This document shows, in pieces, positions 1-13,219 of a stretch of DNA of 64,000 nucleotides. A program made the translations under genes and the position numbers. The DNA is from Planococcus rifietoensis (lineage in GTDB: Bacteria; Bacillota; Bacilli; Bacillales_A; Planococcaceae), in contig NZ_CP013659.2 in the NCBI RefSeq assembly GCF_001465795.2, positions 3,282,501 to 3,346,500 on the forward strand, given 5' to 3'. The number at the start of each line of letters is the position of its first letter. Within the stretch, counting starts at the first letter, position 1. A model generated the notes under the pieces. The model was not told the origin of the DNA, searched no databases, and saw only the letters and a list, made by a program, of their open reading frames with translations.

Positions 1-1663
<1,663 letters not shown>

Positions 1664-1729
1664 ACAAACTGAAACGCAAGTTTCCCCCAATGTCGATTTA
1701 TCCAGTTTTGAGCGAACAAGCTCAACAAG

Positions 1730-1845
<116 letters not shown>

Positions 1846-1852
1846 AAGTAGA

Positions 1853-1890
1853 AAGGCCGTTACCGGTTCATTCCGGTGACGGCTTTTTTG
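1853..1890 (+). terminator. rho-independent terminator of the rRNA operon
   Basis: An 11-bp stem GCCGTTACCGG / CCGGTGACGGC (one G-U pair) with a short TTCATT loop is followed directly by TTTTTT. It ends the rRNA transcript just after 5S. Confidence 0.95.
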
Positions 1891-1955
1891 TATTTCAAAT
1901 GAAAAAAGGATTGAAAATATATTATAAAGGGAAAAAGAAACTGAGGTGAAGACTT

Positions 1956-2201
1956 ATGAAAGCAGGTTACTACAAAGTAAAAACGCTCGATAAAAGAACA
2001 GCATTATTAGTTTCACTAGAAGACTCAGCTGAACAATATACTTATCCTGCTGCAGATTTTACTCATGATGTAAATAAGGGGGATACAGTAGAAGTTTGGC
2101 AAGAGGGTACGCGCTGGAGAACCAAGTATGTTGAAGAAAAAACTCGTTCGATATCTAGTCATACGAAGGATTTTATGAAAAGGATGATGGATCAAGAATA
2201 A
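1956..2201 (+). CDS. small acidic protein, DUF3006-like
   Basis: An 81-residue protein preceded by GAGGTGA seven bases before the ATG. The first half reads like a small beta-strand module: a basic start, a LLVSLED-type strand, a proline and aspartate-rich turn, then KGDTVEVW. This resembles DUF3006 proteins, in which a short N-terminal strand pair is followed by an EGD-V motif; that assignment is by eye. The C-terminal third is charged and probably flexible. No signal peptide or membrane segment is seen. It lies alone between the rRNA terminator and its own strong terminator. It is A/T-rich like ctsR-mcsB next door. No cellular function is established for the family. Confidence 0.8.
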   Translation: MKAGYYKVKTLDKRTALLVSLEDSAEQYTYPAADFTHDVNKGDTVEVWQEGTRWRTKYVEEKTRSISSHTKDFMKRMMDQE

Positions 2202-2204
2202 TGA

Positions 2205-2234
2205 GTCTCGGGACATTACACCCGAGACTTTTTC
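2205..2234 (+). terminator. rho-independent terminator after the DUF3006-like gene
   Basis: The perfect 8-bp stem GTCTCGGG / CCCGAGAC around an ACATTACA loop is followed by TTTTTC. It separates the small gene from the ctsR promoter. Confidence 0.93.
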
Positions 2235-2251
2235 TATCTCAAACTAAGTAT

Positions 2252-2280
2252 TTGATATCCGTAAAACGCTTATGTATAAT
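2252..2280 (+). promoter_or_regulatory. sigma-A promoter of the ctsR operon
   Basis: -35 TTGATA (2252-2257) and a perfect -10 TATAAT (2275-2280) are separated by exactly 17 bp. Transcription should start near 2286-2288, inside the CtsR operator. Confidence 0.9.
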
Positions 2281-2282
2281 TA

Positions 2283-2304
2283 AGTCAAATATAGTCAAAG
2301 TCAA
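2283..2304 (+). promoter_or_regulatory. CtsR operator (heptad direct repeat)
   Basis: AGTCAAA-TAT-AGTCAAA (2283-2299) matches the known CtsR heptad repeat (RGTCAAANANRGTCAAA). An extra partial unit GTCAA follows at once (2300-2304). The site covers the expected transcription start, so CtsR binding would block its own operon, as in other Bacillales. Confidence 0.92.
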
Positions 2305-2340
2305 TCATTAGCGTATTTAAACGCTAAAGAGGTGAAAGCG

Positions 2341-2826
2341 ATGCGGAATATTTCAGATATAATTGAAGGTTATTTAAAAGAGATTATCGAAATAAGCGGT
2401 AAGGACCATATTGAAATTAAACGAAGTGAGGTTGCTGAGAAATTTCAATGTGTTCCATCCCAAATTAATTATGTGATAAATACTAGATTTACATTAGATC
2501 GTGGATACTTAGTTGAAAGTAAGCGTGGTGGCGGAGGATATATTCGTATTAAGAAAGTACGCCTTCATAAGAAGTCAGATTTAATTGCCCAAATCATTAA
2601 TAGACTTGAAACCGGTGCTTCACAAACCATGGCTGAAGATATTGTGTGGAGGCTTTTAAGTGAAGATGTTATATCAAAGCGTGAAGCTAAATTGATTTTG
2701 AGTGCCATTGATCGTTCTACTCTCGGGCTGCCTCTTCCTGTACGAGATGAAGTACGAGCGCGGATTCTAGTGGCAATGCTGTTTACTATTCAATATGAGT
2801 CGAACGGGCAAGGAGTGATCAAGTGA
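2341..2826 (+). CDS. ctsR: CtsR, repressor of class III heat-shock genes
   Basis: A 161-residue transcriptional repressor of clp genes. The N-terminal winged helix-turn-helix is clear: IKRSEVAEKFQCVPSQINYV, then the ESKRGGGGYIRI wing whose glycine-rich tip acts as the heat sensor in the family. The C-terminal dimer/McsB-interaction domain follows (ISKREAKLI). I start at ATG 2341, which follows AGAGGTGAAAGCG; an in-frame GTG nine bases upstream overlaps the Shine-Dalgarno and would add residues not found in relatives. It heads the four-gene operon ctsR-mcsA-mcsB-clpC and has a CtsR operator at its own promoter, so it is autoregulated. It overlaps mcsA by 4 bp. Confidence 0.97.
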   Translation: MRNISDIIEGYLKEIIEISGKDHIEIKRSEVAEKFQCVPSQINYVINTRFTLDRGYLVESKRGGGGYIRIKKVRLHKKSDLIAQIINRLETGASQTMAEDIVWRLLSEDVISKREAKLILSAIDRSTLGLPLPVRDEVRARILVAMLFTIQYESNGQGVIK

Positions 2827-3356
2827 TTTGTGAACAATGTGGAGAACGGCCAGCTACAGTCATCGTGAAGCAAAACCAGCAGGGCCATTTAACAGAAAGG
2901 CACCTCTGTCACGTTTGCGCGGCAGAAAACCATAATATCAGTTTTTCTTTTGACCAAGACCCGATGGCGATCCATAATTTATTAGCTAATTGGTTTCCGA
3001 AGCAGCAAGCCGCTGTGAGTCCTGTGAGAAAGGAAGTTCCAGCTTGCCCGTCTTGTGGATTTACTTTCCAAAAGTTTTTGACTCTTGGTAAATTTGGCTG
3101 TGCTGAGTGTTATAGCACTTTCTCACCGCAGCTAATAGAGATTTTAAAACGAGTTCAAAATGGAAACACTGAACATACAGGAAAGATTCCTGCATCTTAT
3201 GGAACAACGTTGAAAATTAAAAAAGAAATTGAAGAATTGAGAAAGCAAATGCAGGCTGCGATACAAGATGAGAACTTTGAAGAAGCTGCAAGGCTGCGAG
3301 ATCAAGTAAAGGCCTTGAATGAAAAGCTTGAAGGAGGTGGGGACGTTGGCGATTGA
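2823..3356 (+). CDS. mcsA: McsA, zinc-finger activator of the McsB arginine kinase
   Basis: A 177-residue adaptor that activates McsB and modulates CtsR. Paired CxxC motifs are visible (CEQC at 3-6, CHVC at 29-32, CPSC and CAEC near 76-97), which should bind two zinc ions. A C-terminal UVR domain follows (EIEELRKQMQAAIQDENFEE, then AARLRDQ), typical of McsA. The GTG start lies in a GTGA overlap with the ctsR stop, so the two are translationally coupled. The 3' end holds the ribosome-binding site for mcsB. In the family it responds to thiol and metal stress through its cysteines; that is known biology, not visible here. Confidence 0.96.
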   Translation: MICEQCGERPATVIVKQNQQGHLTERHLCHVCAAENHNISFSFDQDPMAIHNLLANWFPKQQAAVSPVRKEVPACPSCGFTFQKFLTLGKFGCAECYSTFSPQLIEILKRVQNGNTEHTGKIPASYGTTLKIKKEIEELRKQMQAAIQDENFEEAARLRDQVKALNEKLEGGGDVGD

Positions 3357-4433
3357 CCGTTTCCTTCAACCCCGTGCGAGCAGTTGGATGGCTAATAACG
3401 GTGAACATGTTGATATAGCTATGAGTACGAGAATCCGATTAGCACGAAATTTAGATGAATTTAAATTTCCATATGCATTTTCTGAGGATGAGGCGTTGAA
3501 AGTTGATAAAGCCGTTTCTTCGGTATTACTTGATAAGGGAAAGGAAGTTGGATACGGGTTTACTCATATCAATATTGAAGAATTAAATGACCTGCAGCGT
3601 GAAGTGTTGGTAGAAAAACATTTAATTAGCCCTTATTTAGCGAACAGTCAGCATTCCAGTGCTGTATTATTATCTGATGAAGAAGAGCTTAGCGTGATGG
3701 TCAATGAAGAAGATCACATGCGGATTCAAAGTTTGCAGTCAGGCTTTCATTTGCAGGAAGCATATGACATAGCGAATAAAATGGATTCGCTTTTGGAAGA
3801 AAATCTTTCATACGCTTTTCATGAGAAATTTGGTTACTTGACCAGTTGCCCTACAAACACAGGCACAGGAATGCGTGCTTCTGTCATGCTTCATTTGCCA
3901 GCTTTAACGATGTCCCATCAAATCAACCGGATCATCCCGGCTATATCCCGTCTGGGGATGGTTGTTAGAGGGATTTACGGAGAAGGAAGTGAAGCGCTTG
4001 GTAATGTATACCAGATTTCTAACCAAGTAACATTGGGGAAATCAGAGTATGAGATTTTGCAGGATTTGCAAAACATGACCGAGCAGATTATTGAACAGGA
4101 ACGAAGAGCAAGGGAAGCATTGAATGCGAATTCTCCGCTGCTCCTTGAAGATAGGGTGTACCGGTCGTTAGGTGTCTTGACCCACGCCCGTCTGTTGAAT
4201 ACGGAAGAAGCCGCTACATGTTTATCAGATGTGAGACTTGGCATCGACCTTCATCTAATTACGGATGTAGACATGTCGATACTGAATGAATTGATGGTCT
4301 TTATGCAACCTGCGTTTTTGCAGCAGTATGCGGGACGACCATTGGAAGCGAAGGAACGTGACCTTGCCCGGGCGGAATTGTTCCGGGAGAGGTTAGCTGA
4401 TAACGGGATAAATACAAAAGGAGAGGATTTTGC

Positions 4434-4437
<4 letters not shown>
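3346..4437 (+). CDS. mcsB: McsB, protein-arginine kinase
   Basis: A phosphagen-kinase-like enzyme that phosphorylates arginines on proteins and marks them for ClpCP. Motifs: STRIRLARN near the N-terminus, [10 protein letters not shown], the catalytic-cysteine segment [14 protein letters not shown], and [13 protein letters not shown] choose TTG 3346 because AAGGAGGTGG lies just upstream and it gives 363 residues, the length of the B. subtilis protein; an in-frame ATG at 3319 would add nine residues and has no good ribosome-binding site. It overlaps mcsA by 11 bp and clpC by 4 bp (ATGA). Target recognition, CtsR inactivation and delivery of pArg proteins to ClpC are family knowledge. Confidence 0.96.
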
Positions 4438-6878
<2,441 letters not shown>

Positions 6879-6887
6879 CGATATCCC

Positions 6888-6918
6888 GCCCGCCGGATAT
6901 ATCTCCGGCGGGCTTTTT
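6888..6918 (+). terminator. rho-independent terminator of the ctsR-clpC operon
   Basis: A perfect 10-bp GC-rich stem GCCCGCCGGA / TCCGGCGGGC with a TATATC loop is followed by TTTTT. Confidence 0.95.
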
Positions 6919-6937
6919 CTATATATAGGAGGTAACT

Positions 6938-8320
6938 ATGGCGAAGAAAAAGATAAAGTTCATCTGCCAGTCCTGCGGTTATGAGTCTGCCAAATGGATG
7001 GGGAAATGCCCAGGTTGTGCGGCATGGAATACGATGACAGAAGAAACGGAAGTTGCAGCACCGAAAGGCACAAGGGGCGCATTCCAGCATAGTGCACCGC
7101 AAATTGCCCAAAAAGCGACACCGATCAATTCGATAGAAACGAAAGAAGAGCCAAGGACGAAAACGGAAATGGAAGAATTGAACCGCGTACTCGGCGGAGG
7201 GATTGTTTCCGGTTCTCTTGTTTTGATCGGGGGCGACCCAGGGATCGGGAAATCGACATTGCTCTTGCAAGTATCGGCGCTTCTTGCGAAAGCCGGCAAG
7301 AAAGTGTTGTATATTTCAGGGGAGGAGTCGATTCGCCAGACGAAAATGCGAGCGGAGCGGCTGGATGCGGTTTCCGGAGACTTATTGATTTTTGCGGAAA
7401 CCAATTTGGAGCTGATCCATCATACGATTGAAGAAGTAGAACCGGATTTCGTGATTGTCGATTCGATTCAAACGGTCTATCATCCCGAAGTAACATCAGC
7501 ACCCGGCAGTGTGACGCAAGTTCGTGAAAGCACAGCGGAATTGATGCGGGTGGCGAAAACGAAAAACATCGCGATTTTCCTGGTCGGCCACGTGACGAAA
7601 GAAGGGCAGATTGCCGGGCCTCGTATTTTGGAGCATATGGTGGATACAGTGCTTTATTTTGAAGGGGAACGGCATCATACGTACCGCATTTTGCGCAGTG
7701 TCAAAAACCGTTTCGGTTCGACGAACGAAATTGCGATTTTTGAAATGCTGCAAGGCGGGTTAAAGGAAGTATTGAATCCCTCCGAGTTGTTTTTGCAGGA
7801 ACGTTCAAGCGGCACAGCGGGATCTACGGTTGTCGCTTCCATGGAAGGGACACGGCCGATACTGGTGGAGATTCAGGCATTGGTCACCCCATCGAGCTTT
7901 AATTATCCGAAACGAATGGCGACTGGAATTGACCAAAATCGGGTATCGTTATTGATGGCGGTGCTTGAGAAGCGCGTCGGCTTGATGCTGCAGTCGCAAG
8001 ATGCGTATATAAAAGTCGCAGGCGGCGTGAAACTGGATGAACCGGCTATCGATTTGGCAGTACTCGCGAGCATTGTCTCAAGTTTCCGTGATATTGCACC
8101 GAAAGTGGATGATTGCATTATCGGTGAAGTTGGATTGACCGGAGAGGTGCGACGTGTATCGCGTATTGAACAGCGTGTCCAAGAAGCGGCAAAGCTGGGC
8201 TTTAAGCGTGCCATCATCCCGAAATCGAATATGGGCGGTTGGGATTTTCCGGAAGGAATCCGCGTCGTTGGCGTTGAAACTATAAACGAGGCGCTGAAGG
8301 AATTATTCCCGCAACAATAA
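6938..8320 (+). CDS. radA: RadA/Sms, DNA-repair helicase-like ATPase
   Basis: A 460-residue RecA-like branch-migration helicase. It has an N-terminal C4 zinc finger (C10, C13, C24, C27), a RecA core with Walker A GDPGIGKS (99-106), the RadA-specific KNRFG motif (256-260) and a C-terminal Lon-protease-like domain ending near LFPQQ. It processes recombination intermediates and, in transformable Firmicutes, extends D-loops. AGGAGGT sits 7 nt before the ATG. There is no obvious promoter between the clpC terminator and this gene, so expression may be partly by read-through. In B. subtilis disA follows radA in the same operon; here a terminator and yacL follow instead. Confidence 0.97.
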   Translation: MAKKKIKFICQSCGYESAKWMGKCPGCAAWNTMTEETEVAAPKGTRGAFQHSAPQIAQKATPINSIETKEEPRTKTEMEELNRVLGGGIVSGSLVLIGGDPGIGKSTLLLQVSALLAKAGKKVLYISGEESIRQTKMRAERLDAVSGDLLIFAETNLELIHHTIEEVEPDFVIVDSIQTVYHPEVTSAPGSVTQVRESTAELMRVAKTKNIAIFLVGHVTKEGQIAGPRILEHMVDTVLYFEGERHHTYRILRSVKNRFGSTNEIAIFEMLQGGLKEVLNPSELFLQERSSGTAGSTVVASMEGTRPILVEIQALVTPSSFNYPKRMATGIDQNRVSLLMAVLEKRVGLMLQSQDAYIKVAGGVKLDEPAIDLAVLASIVSSFRDIAPKVDDCIIGEVGLTGEVRRVSRIEQRVQEAAKLGFKRAIIPKSNMGGWDFPEGIRVVGVETINEALKELFPQQ

Positions 8321-8344
8321 GGGGCAGCAATGCCTCTTTTTTTT
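8320..8344 (+). terminator. probable terminator after radA
   Basis: A short stem AGGGGC / GCCTCT (one G-U pair) with an AGCAAT loop is followed by eight T. The stem is weak but the U-tract is strong. Confidence 0.7.
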
Positions 8345-8394
8345 CTATTATCGGCAGGGTGGGGTTATGCAGAGAGTTTCATAAATAAAACGTG

Positions 8395-8400
8395 TATAAT
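8395..8400 (+). promoter_or_regulatory. possible -10 element of a yacL promoter
   Basis: A perfect TATAAT lies 24 bp before the yacL ATG and just after the radA terminator. No good -35 hexamer lies 16-18 bp upstream (GAGAGT at 8372-8377), so this is only a candidate. Confidence 0.4.
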
Positions 8401-8423
8401 ATCAAGAGGAGGAGGTGGAATAG

Positions 8424-9524
8424 ATGCTTCGGAAAATTATTCAGCTATTATTTTTATTAGTAGGCGCTACGGTTGGAATTTTGTTTTTGCCATATGCTTT
8501 TGAACTTATTTCTATCTCTAATAATCCATGGATCAACAACCCGTATGTCGCTGCCATTATCGGTGCTGCGATTTTTTATGTATTGTCCTTATTGTTCGTC
8601 GATTCGATTATCCATTTCATGAAATGGATGGAGAGTAAACTGCTCCATGCACCGACAGCGGATTTGCTGTTTGGCTCGCTTGGGATGATTATTGGCTTAG
8701 TGGTTGCCTTTTTGGTCGGCTTTGCCTTAAATACCATTGATGTGCCATTAATCGCGACAGTGGCACCGATCATTCTTTCCGTTGTGCTCGGTTATCTGGG
8801 ATTCCAGGTCGGGTTCCAAAAGCGTGATGAGCTGACAGGGATGCTCGCGCCTGCAAAACTGGCAAGCGGCAAAAAACCGGAAGACGAGCCAGTGGAAAAA
8901 TCGGGATACAAATTGCTCGATACAAGCGTTATCATCGATGGGCGGATTGCAGATATTTCAGAGACCGGATTTATGGAAGGGATCTTTGTCGTACCGCAAT
9001 TTGTCATTGCAGAGCTTCAACACATTGCGGATTCGTCCGACACCTTAAAGCGTACACGCGGCAGACGGGGGCTCGATATCCTGAAGCGCCTGCAGACAGA
9101 GCGTGTCGGGGCGATCATGATTACGGAAGAGGATTTTGGCGATGCGGCTGAGGTCGATATGAAGCTCATGCGTGCAGCCCAGAAAATGGGCGGGAAAGTT
9201 GTGACGAATGATTTTAATTTGAATAAAGTGTGTGAGCTCCATAATGTGCCGGTCTTGAATATCAATGACCTCGCCAATGCGGTGAAGCCTGTCGTCATAC
9301 CGGGCGAGGAGATGCATGTGGTCGTTATTAAAGACGGCAAAGAGCAAAATCAAGGGGTCGCGTATTTGGACGATGGCACGATGATTGTCATTGAAGAAGG
9401 CAAAGGCCATATTGGCGAAGCGATCGACGTCGTAGTGACAAGCGTATTGCAAACTTCTGCAGGACGGATGATTTTTGCCAAGCCTAAAGGTCTGGCTGTG
9501 AAGAAAAATGGATCAAAAAAATAA
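8424..9524 (+). CDS. membrane-anchored PIN-TRAM domain protein (YacL family)
   Basis: A 366-residue protein. Four hydrophobic segments lie in the first ~125 residues and should anchor it in the membrane. Then comes a cytoplasmic PIN nuclease-like domain starting at LLDTSVIIDGRI (Asp166 is the first acidic metal ligand) with further acids in EEDFGDAAEVD and VVTNDFNLNKV, and a C-terminal TRAM RNA-binding domain (DGTMIVIEEGKGHIGE...). This matches B. subtilis YacL, a probable RNase of unproven substrate. It starts at ATG with GGAGGTGG upstream. It is followed after 12 nt by ispD and may be co-transcribed with it. Confidence 0.93.
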   Translation: MLRKIIQLLFLLVGATVGILFLPYAFELISISNNPWINNPYVAAIIGAAIFYVLSLLFVDSIIHFMKWMESKLLHAPTADLLFGSLGMIIGLVVAFLVGFALNTIDVPLIATVAPIILSVVLGYLGFQVGFQKRDELTGMLAPAKLASGKKPEDEPVEKSGYKLLDTSVIIDGRIADISETGFMEGIFVVPQFVIAELQHIADSSDTLKRTRGRRGLDILKRLQTERVGAIMITEEDFGDAAEVDMKLMRAAQKMGGKVVTNDFNLNKVCELHNVPVLNINDLANAVKPVVIPGEEMHVVVIKDGKEQNQGVAYLDDGTMIVIEEGKGHIGEAIDVVVTSVLQTSAGRMIFAKPKGLAVKKNGSKK

Positions 9525-9536
9525 AGGATGTCTGTC

Positions 9537-10226
9537 ATGAAATATACAGTCGTATTGCCTGCTGCCGGCAGTGGGAAACGAATGAAAGCCGATCGCAATA
9601 AATTATTGTTGGAGCTCTCCGGCAAACCGATCTTCATTTATACATTGGAAGTGTTCGACCGGGACCCGGATTGCGAAGGCATGTGGCTGGCGGTCAAAGC
9701 AGACGAGCGCGAGCTGATTGAACAATATGTCGAGCGGTATAAAATCAAGAAAGTCAAAGGCTATGCGACAGGCGGCGCTGAACGCCAGGATAGCGTGCGT
9801 GCGGGCCTTGAGATGGCTGGGCAGTGTGGGGTCGTGCTTGTGCATGACGCTGCACGGCCGTTCATCAGCCCGGTCGTTATTCGCGAATTGGTGGAGCAGG
9901 CAAATGAATCCGGTGCTGCAATTGCCGGCGTGCCGGTAAAAGACACGATCAAAAAAGTTCGCGAAAGCGTTATTACCGAAACGGTGAATCGCGCGGAGCT
10001 ATGGATGATCCAGACCCCTCAGGCTTTCCGCTATGAACTGTTGATGGAAGCGGCGCAACGGGCCAAAGCCGATGGGTTCCTCGGGACGGACGAGGCGATG
10101 CTTGTGGAACGGATGGGGCACCCGGTGCAGATTGTCGAAAGTACGTATGAAAACGTCAAAATGACGACACCGGATGATTTGATTTATGGAAAAGCGATTC
10201 TTGCGAGTCGATTACAGGAGGAATAA
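9537..10226 (+). CDS. ispD: IspD, MEP cytidylyltransferase
   Basis: 2-C-methyl-D-erythritol 4-phosphate cytidylyltransferase, the third step of the non-mevalonate isoprenoid pathway: MEP plus CTP gives CDP-ME. The CTP-binding loop [10 protein letters not shown] is at the N-terminus. The conserved [15 protein letters not shown] and QTPQAFR motifs are present. I start at ATG 9537 (229 residues), which is 9 nt from AAAGGA; an in-frame ATG at 9528 lies inside that ribosome-binding site. It overlaps the stop/start junction with ispF, as expected for genes of consecutive pathway blocks. Confidence 0.96.
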   Translation: MKYTVVLPAAGSGKRMKADRNKLLLELSGKPIFIYTLEVFDRDPDCEGMWLAVKADERELIEQYVERYKIKKVKGYATGGAERQDSVRAGLEMAGQCGVVLVHDAARPFISPVVIRELVEQANESGAAIAGVPVKDTIKKVRESVITETVNRAELWMIQTPQAFRYELLMEAAQRAKADGFLGTDEAMLVERMGHPVQIVESTYENVKMTTPDDLIYGKAILASRLQEE

Positions 10227-10228
10227 TG

Positions 10229-10729
10229 ATGATACGAATTGGACAAGGCTACGATGTGCATCAATTGGCAGAAGGACGCCCGTTTATTTTAGGCGGCGTT
10301 GAAATCGAACACGACCGTGGGCTTCTCGGGCATTCGGATGCGGATGTATTATTGCATACGATTACGGATGCAGCACTCGGCGCAATCGGCGGGGGAGATA
10401 TCGGTAAACATTTCCCGGACACTGACCCGGAATTTAAAGATGCCGATTCGAAGAAATTGCTGACGCATATTTGGGAATATGTAAAAGAACAGGGCTACGA
10501 ACTTGGCAATGTCGATTGCACGGTCATTGCGCAAAAACCGAAGCTTGCGCCTTATATCGAGCAAATGCGCGCGTCGATTGCGGAGCTATTGGAAGCGGAT
10601 ATTTCACAAGTGAACGTCAAAGCGACGACGTCTGAACACCTCGGCTTTACCGGCCGGGAAGAGGGAATCGCGGCGCTCGCGGTCATTCTACTCAATCAGC
10701 GCCCGCTTTCGCTGGACGTCCCAGAGTGA
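10229..10729 (+). CDS. ispF: IspF, MECDP synthase
   Basis: 2-C-methyl-D-erythritol 2,4-cyclodiphosphate synthase, a zinc-dependent trimer of the MEP pathway. Motifs: GQGYDVHQL (metal ligands Asp and His), [32 protein letters not shown] and the C-terminal [17 protein letters not shown]. Two in-tandem ATG codons (10226 and 10229) are possible; the second is preferred because AGGAGG is then 7 nt away and relatives begin with a single methionine. ispD and ispF are neighbours while ispE, which acts between them, is not in the window. Confidence 0.96.
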   Translation: MIRIGQGYDVHQLAEGRPFILGGVEIEHDRGLLGHSDADVLLHTITDAALGAIGGGDIGKHFPDTDPEFKDADSKKLLTHIWEYVKEQGYELGNVDCTVIAQKPKLAPYIEQMRASIAELLEADISQVNVKATTSEHLGFTGREEGIAALAVILLNQRPLSLDVPE

Positions 10730-10771
10730 TAGAATAACTAAAGGATTAAGGCAATTTTAGGAGGAAACCAA

Positions 10772-12235
10772 ATGACACAAGAAGTACGCGTACGCTATGC
10801 ACCGAGCCCGACTGGACACTTACATATCGGCGGAGCCCGCACAGCGCTATTTAATTATTTATATGCTCGCCATATGAACGGCAAATTCATCGTCCGCATC
10901 GAAGACACGGATACTGCCCGCAATATTGAAACGGGCGTCATGTCTCAGATCGACAACTTGAAATGGCTCGGCATCGAGCACGACGAGTCGATTGACGTAG
11001 GCGGGGAATACGGCCCATATCGCCAAATGGAGCGTTTGGATATTTACAAAAAATATGCTGATGAGCTCTTGGCAAAAGGCGATATCTATAAATGTTTCTG
11101 TACGCCGGATACACTCGAGAAAGAACGTGAAGCCCAGCGCGCCTCTGGTGTTGCCGCACCTCAGTACAGCGGGACTTGCCGCAATTTGACGGCCGAAGAA
11201 GTGGCTGAAAAAGAAGCGGCTGGCGAGACCTATTCCCTTCGCATGAAAGTGCCGGCGGATGTCACGTATAAATTCGATGACATGGTGCGCGGCGAGATTT
11301 CATTCGAATCAAAAGATGTCGGCGACTGGGTTGTCGTGAAGACGAACGGCATTCCGACGTACAATTTCGCAGTGGTCATCGATGACCATTTGATGAAGAT
11401 CACCCACGTGTTCCGCGGGGAAGAGCATTTGTCAAACACGCCGAAACAGCAAATGGTCTACGATTCATTTGGCTGGGATCACCCAACTTACGGACACATG
11501 ACCTTGATCGTTAACGAAGACCGCAAAAAGCTATCGAAGCGCGACGAGTCGATCATCCAGTTTATTTCCCAGTACAAAGACCTCGGCTATATTCCGGAAG
11601 CGCTGTTTAACTTCTTTGCGCTGCTCGGCTGGTCTCCAGAAGGCGAAGAGGAAATCTTCTCGAAAGAAGAATTGATCCGCATTTTCGACACCGAGCGTTT
11701 GTCGAAATCGCCGTCGATGTTCGATAAGCAAAAATTGACGTGGATGAACAACCAATACATTAAGCAAATGTCGCTCGAAGAAGTCGTCGGGTTGGCGTTG
11801 CCGCATCTTCAAAAAGCCGGTAAGCTGCCGGAGGAGTTATCGGAAGAGCAAGCACAGTGGGCAGAGAAATTGATCGCCTTGTATCATGAACAATTGAGCT
11901 TCGGCGCAGAAATCGTCGAGTTGTCCGACTTGTTCTTTACGGACGATCTTCATTACGGCGAAGCTGAAAAAGAAGTCTTGAGCGGCGAGCAAGTACCGGA
12001 AGTCATGGCAGCTTTCAAAGAGCAGCTAGCTTCTTTAGACGCTTTTGAACCGGCTGAAATCAAGTCCGCGATCAAAGCGGTGCAAAAAGCGACTGGCCAT
12101 AAAGGGAAAAACCTCTTCATGCCAATCCGCGTCGTGACGACAGGGCAGACGCACGGACCGGAATTGCCGGATGCGATTGCGCTTCTTGGCAAGGAAAAAG
12201 CGATTGCGCGCGTCGGCCAATACGCAGGGGCATAA
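10772..12235 (+). CDS. gltX: GltX, glutamyl-tRNA synthetase
   Basis: A 487-residue class I aminoacyl-tRNA synthetase. It has the HIGH-type signature [11 protein letters not shown] in the first 25 residues and the KMSKS-type KLSKRDES near residue 253. In organisms with a Glu-tRNA amidotransferase this enzyme also charges tRNA-Gln; that is likely in Bacillales but cannot be seen here. AGGAGGAAACCA precedes the ATG. Downstream, the promoter and T-box for cysE-cysS begin within a few bases of the stop codon, as in B. subtilis. Confidence 0.98.
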   Translation: MTQEVRVRYAPSPTGHLHIGGARTALFNYLYARHMNGKFIVRIEDTDTARNIETGVMSQIDNLKWLGIEHDESIDVGGEYGPYRQMERLDIYKKYADELLAKGDIYKCFCTPDTLEKEREAQRASGVAAPQYSGTCRNLTAEEVAEKEAAGETYSLRMKVPADVTYKFDDMVRGEISFESKDVGDWVVVKTNGIPTYNFAVVIDDHLMKITHVFRGEEHLSNTPKQQMVYDSFGWDHPTYGHMTLIVNEDRKKLSKRDESIIQFISQYKDLGYIPEALFNFFALLGWSPEGEEEIFSKEELIRIFDTERLSKSPSMFDKQKLTWMNNQYIKQMSLEEVVGLALPHLQKAGKLPEELSEEQAQWAEKLIALYHEQLSFGAEIVELSDLFFTDDLHYGEAEKEVLSGEQVPEVMAAFKEQLASLDAFEPAEIKSAIKAVQKATGHKGKNLFMPIRVVTTGQTHGPELPDAIALLGKEKAIARVGQYAGA

Positions 12236-12239
12236 AGTT

Positions 12240-12267
12240 TTGACTTATGCGCATAAGCGTGTACAAT
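12240..12267 (+). promoter_or_regulatory. sigma-A promoter of cysE-cysS
   Basis: -35 TTGACT (12240-12245) and -10 TACAAT (12262-12267) with a 16-bp spacer lie immediately after gltX and before the T-box leader. Confidence 0.8.
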
Positions 12268-12282
12268 GAATTTACCAATTAT

Positions 12283-12518
12283 CAAAACGTTGACGGGAAG
12301 AAGTAAGGAAAGCATGCTCCAAAGAGAGGGTCATCACCGGCTGTAAGTGACCTGTGCCGCTGCGTTCCTGAAATGCCTCCCCGAGTGCTGAGTCGAAACG
12401 AGTAGACCAGACGTTTGCCTGCGTTAAAGGCTTCGAGAGAAAAGGACATGTCCTTTTAATCAGAGTGGAACCGCGCGGGAAAGCGTCTCTGTCAAGCAAT
12501 TGACAGGGGCGCTTTTTA
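12283..12518 (+). promoter_or_regulatory. T-box leader (tRNA-Cys responsive) of cysE-cysS
   Basis: The region has T-box architecture: a Stem I start (TGACGGGAAGAAGTAAG), AGAGAG at 12323-12328, and a specifier loop reading GAAA-TGC-CTCCCCGAG, with TGC (Cys) at 12374-12376. The T-box sequence GAGTGGAACCGCGCGGG is at 12463-12479. It ends in a terminator whose stem pairs GCGTCTCTGTCAA (12483-12495) with TTGACAGGGGCGC (12500-12512) before TTTTT. Uncharged tRNA-Cys would pair with the specifier and the antiterminator and allow read-through into cysE and cysS. It spans the 309-bp gap between gltX and cysE. Confidence 0.94.
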
Positions 12519-12544
12519 TATTGGAACAGAAAGGAGAATGCCGG

Positions 12545-13219
12545 ATGTGGAAATTATTGAAAGAAGATATTGATGTTATTTTTGAACAAGACCCTGCTGC
12601 CCGTAGTTATTTTGAAGTGGTGCTGACGTACGCCGGACTGCACGCCATCTGGGCCCACCGTTTGGCGCATTTCTTCTTTAAGAAGAAACTGTTTTTCATC
12701 GCGCGGGCGATTTCCCAAGTCAGCCGCTTCTTCACAGGAATTGAAATCCATCCGGGTGCCGTCATCGGCCGGCGTTTGTTTATCGACCACGGCATGGGTG
12801 TCGTTGTTGGGGAAACCTGTGAAATCGGCAACGATGTGACGCTCTATCAAGGCGTTACACTTGGGGGAACCGGCAAAGAGCGCGGGAAACGCCATCCGAC
12901 ACTCGCAGATAACGTGCTGGTCGCGACAGGCGCCAAAGTGCTCGGCTCGATTACGGTAGGCGAAAACTCCAAAGTCGGAGCGGGATCGGTCGTTTTGAAA
13001 GACGTGCCGCCGAATTCGACGGTTGTCGGCATCCCAGGAAAAGTCGTCATTCAGGACGGCGTTAAAGTGAAAAAGCGAGATTTAAACCACCAGAACATGC
13101 CGGATCCGGTCATGGATAAATGCGATGGCATGGAAATGAAAATCGCTGCCTTGCAGCGTGAAGTGGAACAATTGAAAAGAGAAAATAACCAGCAGCAGGA
13201 AGAAGGGAAGTTACTATGA
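12545..13219 (+). CDS. cysE: CysE, serine O-acetyltransferase
   Basis: The first committed step of cysteine synthesis: L-serine plus acetyl-CoA gives O-acetylserine. It is a 224-residue hexapeptide-repeat (left-handed beta-helix) enzyme; [16 protein letters not shown] and [20 protein letters not shown] are the classical active-site stretch with the catalytic His. The C-terminus is a charged coiled tail. ATG 12545 is chosen (AAGGAG upstream); upstream in-frame codons lie within the T-box terminator. It is followed by cysS with an ATGA overlap, so cysteine synthesis and charging are under one T-box. Confidence 0.96.
   Translation: MWKLLKEDIDVIFEQDPAARSYFEVVLTYAGLHAIWAHRLAHFFFKKKLFFIARAISQVSRFFTGIEIHPGAVIGRRLFIDHGMGVVVGETCEIGNDVTLYQGVTLGGTGKERGKRHPTLADNVLVATGAKVLGSITVGENSKVGAGSVVLKDVPPNSTVVGIPGKVVIQDGVKVKKRDLNHQNMPDPVMDKCDGMEMKIAALQREVEQLKRENNQQQEEGKLL

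Noticed and set aside
1664..1729. tRNA gene in the 23S-5S spacer, or elsewhere in the window
   Set aside because: No cloverleaf with a GGTTCGANTCC-type T-arm was found by eye.
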